Below are positions 54,968 to 57,135 of a stretch of 57,135 bases of DNA, piece after piece (the stretch's first letter is position 1; every line of letters begins with the position of its first letter). The stretch is from NCBI RefSeq assembly GCF_014641495.1, contig NZ_BMHV01000021.1:1-57135 (forward strand). Direction: 5' to 3'. The DNA comes from Terasakiella brassicae. Its GTDB lineage: Bacteria; Pseudomonadota; Alphaproteobacteria; Rhodospirillales; Terasakiellaceae. A program made the position numbers and the translations under genes. The notes beneath the pieces are model-generated. The model was not told the DNA's origin and ran no database searches. It saw nothing but the letters and a program-made list of their open reading frames with translations.

Positions 54968-56215
54968 TCGATAAAACTGGCACACAAAACTGTGACACAA
55001 GGCCCGTTTTCTACCACAAAATCATCACCAGATTCGTCAGAAAATATTTCGAACCCGTTTCGAAATATCGAGATTGATGATCTGATTGCAAACATCACCA
55101 ATCGGGTTCTTGTAGGCATGGGCCACAAAGCACCCAATGGGCCTGTTGTGACCCTTGAAGAATTATTCAAGCGATACATGGATGATCCGATGAAAAAGCG
55201 ATCAAACAAATCCATCATTGAATATAATGCTGTTTATGGCGTTTTAAGCAGTGTCATCGGTAAGAACACACCCATTGTTCAAATTGATCGCACTGTGTGC
55301 AGACAGACACTTGAAGTTCTCCGATATTTGCCACCGCATGCTCAAAGACGATTTCCCGGTAAATCATGGCGGAAAATATCCGAAATCGCGAAGAAGCGTG
55401 GCTTAGAAACATTATCACCATCGACCATCAATAAATATCTTCTGAACTTATCAGCACTGTTGAACTGGGCAGTGAAAGAAGATTTGTTGACCCGCAATCC
55501 CGCTCGCGGTCTTCAATTGGAAGAAGATGTGAAGGCAAAAGACAAACGATTGCCATTCAGCGATACTCAACTGCTTAAAATATTTTCAAACCCGGTGTTC
55601 ACCAAGCAGGCATACAAATCTTGGCCCAGCCGCTTCTGGATACCCATCATCGCCCTTTATTCTGGTATGCGTCTGAATGAGATTTGCCAGATGAACGCCG
55701 AAGACATTCTTGAACTTGATGGTGTATTATGCTTCCACATAACCGACAAAGCCATTCATGGTCCTAATGATAAAAACGTAAAGACTGCCGCGTCAGAGCG
55801 TGTAGTGCCGGTTCACAAGCGTATTCTCGACCAAAACTTCACAGAATACCACTCTACGCTGCCAAAAGCTGGCAAACTATTCCCCGACCTTCCAAAGATT
55901 GAAGGAGCCTATTTGTCGCATGCGTTCAGCAAATATTTTCCGCAGTTTCTAACACGCTGCAATGCCCGTGAAGAACGCACTTCGTTTCACAGTTTTAGAC
56001 ATAATTTCAGGGACGCAATGCGTAACGCAGGAATTCAGCATGATGTAGCCTTGGCCCTTGGTGGTTGGACTGGCAACCGTGGTGTAGAAGCCAGCTATGG
56101 TCGCGGCTACTCCGTATCGGTGCTATCGAATGCACTGAACATGATCTGCTACTCAGACCTTGAAGGTTGCAATAAGACGATCTTCGGCATTAAAGAAAGC
56201 GATGCCAGCTATTGA
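54758..56215 (+). CDS. int: Tyrosine recombinase (tRNA-targeted integrase)
   Basis: 485 aa from MSRVAGLYRRGNVWQYRV. N-terminal DNA-binding part of the DUF6538 type (WQYRVRVPMDIRLILNREFIRRSL). Catalytic domain: Arg in LYSGMRLNEICQM, His-x-x-Arg in SFHSFRHNFRD (about 411/414), a GGW motif replacing the second His (LALGGWTGN), and Tyr in EASYGRGYS (about 447). It integrates into the tRNA 3' end immediately upstream, so the element starts at 54595 and continues to the right beyond 57135 or is a remnant. The 5' part is duplicated in inverted form after it. Confidence 0.88.
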   Translation: MSRVAGLYRRGNVWQYRVRVPMDIRLILNREFIRRSLKTADYGEALRRVRTVSYDIAMMFDDVRRNGDGVSIKLAHKTVTQGPFSTTKSSPDSSENISNPFRNIEIDDLIANITNRVLVGMGHKAPNGPVVTLEELFKRYMDDPMKKRSNKSIIEYNAVYGVLSSVIGKNTPIVQIDRTVCRQTLEVLRYLPPHAQRRFPGKSWRKISEIAKKRGLETLSPSTINKYLLNLSALLNWAVKEDLLTRNPARGLQLEEDVKAKDKRLPFSDTQLLKIFSNPVFTKQAYKSWPSRFWIPIIALYSGMRLNEICQMNAEDILELDGVLCFHITDKAIHGPNDKNVKTAASERVVPVHKRILDQNFTEYHSTLPKAGKLFPDLPKIEGAYLSHAFSKYFPQFLTRCNAREERTSFHSFRHNFRDAMRNAGIQHDVALALGGWTGNRGVEASYGRGYSVSVLSNALNMICYSDLEGCNKTIFGIKESDASY

Positions 56216-56255
56216 TGAAGAAGTTCCAGCGTTGCAGGCTACGCCTCCAACGACG

Positions 56256-56465
56256 GACCCCATCACCATTACGACGAACATCATCAAACATCATTGCAAT
56301 GTCATATGACACCGTTCTTACCCGACGTAATGCTTCACCGTAATCCGCTGTTTTTAAAGACCGTCTGATGAATTCACGGTTCAAAATTAACCGTATATCC
56401 ATCGGCACCCGGACACGGTATTGCCAGACGTTTCCACGCCGATATAGACCCGCTACCCGGCTCAT
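56256..56465 (-). pseudogene. Duplicated integrase N-terminus
   Basis: From the ATG at 56465 on the minus strand, 70 codons identical to the N-terminus of the integrase at 54758. The identity breaks at 56256 in the middle of GVRRWRR-type sequence, where the frame continues into unrelated codons and the end of the int gene. Not functional: no catalytic domain. Confidence 0.9.
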
Positions 56466-56628
56466 AATCGGCACCTGATGTGACACACTTTTGTGTCACA
56501 CTCTGGCCTACCACCGACAGCACCAATGCCATGTGCACATAGCAAAACAACCCCAGAACCGTTATGGTTCAGGAGGTTGTAAGCTATTGAAACCACTAAA
56601 TAAAAGAGGTTTGGTAGGGCAGGAGGGA
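56256..56628 (-). repeat. 373-bp repeat, inverted right copy
   Basis: Complement of 54595-54967 with 372 of 373 matches. It carries the tRNA 3' fragment (ending tccctcctgccc at 56628-56617) but no tRNA 5' half beyond it. The pair makes a 1.29-kb loop containing most of int. Confidence 0.95.
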
Positions 56629-57135
56629 TCAACAAAAACACCAACTATAACAACGCACTAGCGTTTCATACGCATGGTTCAATGGCAAGTCCGGTGTTGG
56701 AATGCGGCTGGTATTTCTTTGGAATGACGGGATACTTGGAATCTCAAGTAATTTTGCATTTTGGACACGAAAATGACCTTCTGTGATAAGTAATAGATAT
56801 AAAATGACGGTAGGATCACACCTGCCGTATAATGCAACATCTGACGGTGTGAATCGTTGGGTCAGAGGATCATAAAAGACAACGCCTAAAACACGCCGGG
56901 AAGACTGACCGGGGGTATGAGTGGGTATCCTCCCCACGACTGGAAGATCGTTGTATCGTATCCCGCAAACGACGGTTCGCTAACAAGCAACCTGTTCCGA
57001 CGCTGATCTTAGATACAAAGGTTCCGTGCCAGCCTAAACAAACAGGATAAAGGAGTTGGCTCTGTGAGAACATCACAACCAACAACTTCCAAGATATTGC
57101 TGCATTCATATTTTGGAAGCACCGGTGAGGGCCTC
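56629..57135. other. Unassigned right edge
   Basis: No gene is recognised. Minus-strand open frames at 56629-56937 and 56870-57109 are short, lack an RBS and have unnatural composition (Cys/Arg-rich). Sequence left of this edge is an att-int duplicate, so this stretch may be element interior or artefact. Confidence 0.4.

Noticed and set aside
56629-56937. 102-aa minus-strand protein
   Set aside because: No RBS, odd composition, no family, and it ends exactly at the inverted-repeat junction.

Overview
The window looks like an alphaproteobacterial chromosome segment, probably from a marine Rhodospirillales-type bacterium. The evidence is a GcrA-type regulator, carA/carB and yqeY-dnaG-rpoD clusters of alphaproteobacterial character, a cobalamin riboswitch in front of bluB, a glutamyl-Q tRNA(Asp) synthetase next to an HNH endonuclease, and CUCCC-loop small RNAs. 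The genus cannot be fixed from sequence alone.

Layout. (1) About 1-14.75 kb is a mobile defence island. It holds a broken zeta-type kinase gene, an AAA ATPase, a secreted Cys-rich protein, a modular protein ending in an M15-like zinc peptidase motif, an Mrr endonuclease, and a tight four-gene operon (type IIG restriction-methylase, membrane protein, DarT, DarG). A Fic protein behind an operator array, an S24 repressor, an AlpA-like factor and a tyrosine recombinase follow. (2) 14.8-19.0 kb is housekeeping: HNH nuclease, gluQ, bluB with its B12 riboswitch, a Nudix hydrolase and an EamA transporter. (3) 19.1-21.5 kb holds a Sel1-repeat protein and a second modular protein, paralogous in its N-terminal half to the one at 2.4-3.7 kb but with an unrelated C-terminus. 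(4) 21.5-35.4 kb is a T7/BPP-1-like podoviral late module on the minus strand (portal, scaffold, capsid, tail tubes, fibres, terminase, lysis, GcrA). An IS3 element truncates its portal gene. It has no visible replication genes, integrase or internal ejection proteins, so it is probably defective or domesticated. (5) 36.6-38.9 kb holds transposase and Sel1 fragments, two small genes and an S24 regulator. (6) 39-54.5 kb is core: aminotransferase, two tandem small RNAs, LysR, trxB, peroxiredoxin, Lrp, greA, carB, carA, yqeY, dnaG, rpoD. (7) 54.5-57.1 kb is a tRNA(CAU) used as an attachment site by a second tyrosine recombinase, followed by a 373-bp near-perfect inverted copy of att plus the int 5' end.

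The most novel points are: the restriction-methylase / membrane protein / DarTG operon; the two modular proteins with swapped C-termini, each with a 26-nt terminator hairpin ending only 23-33 nt before its start codon; the tandem CUCCC-loop small RNAs; the 10-bp phased repeat upstream of mrr; and the inverted att-int duplication. All functional statements are by motif recognition; no database search was possible.
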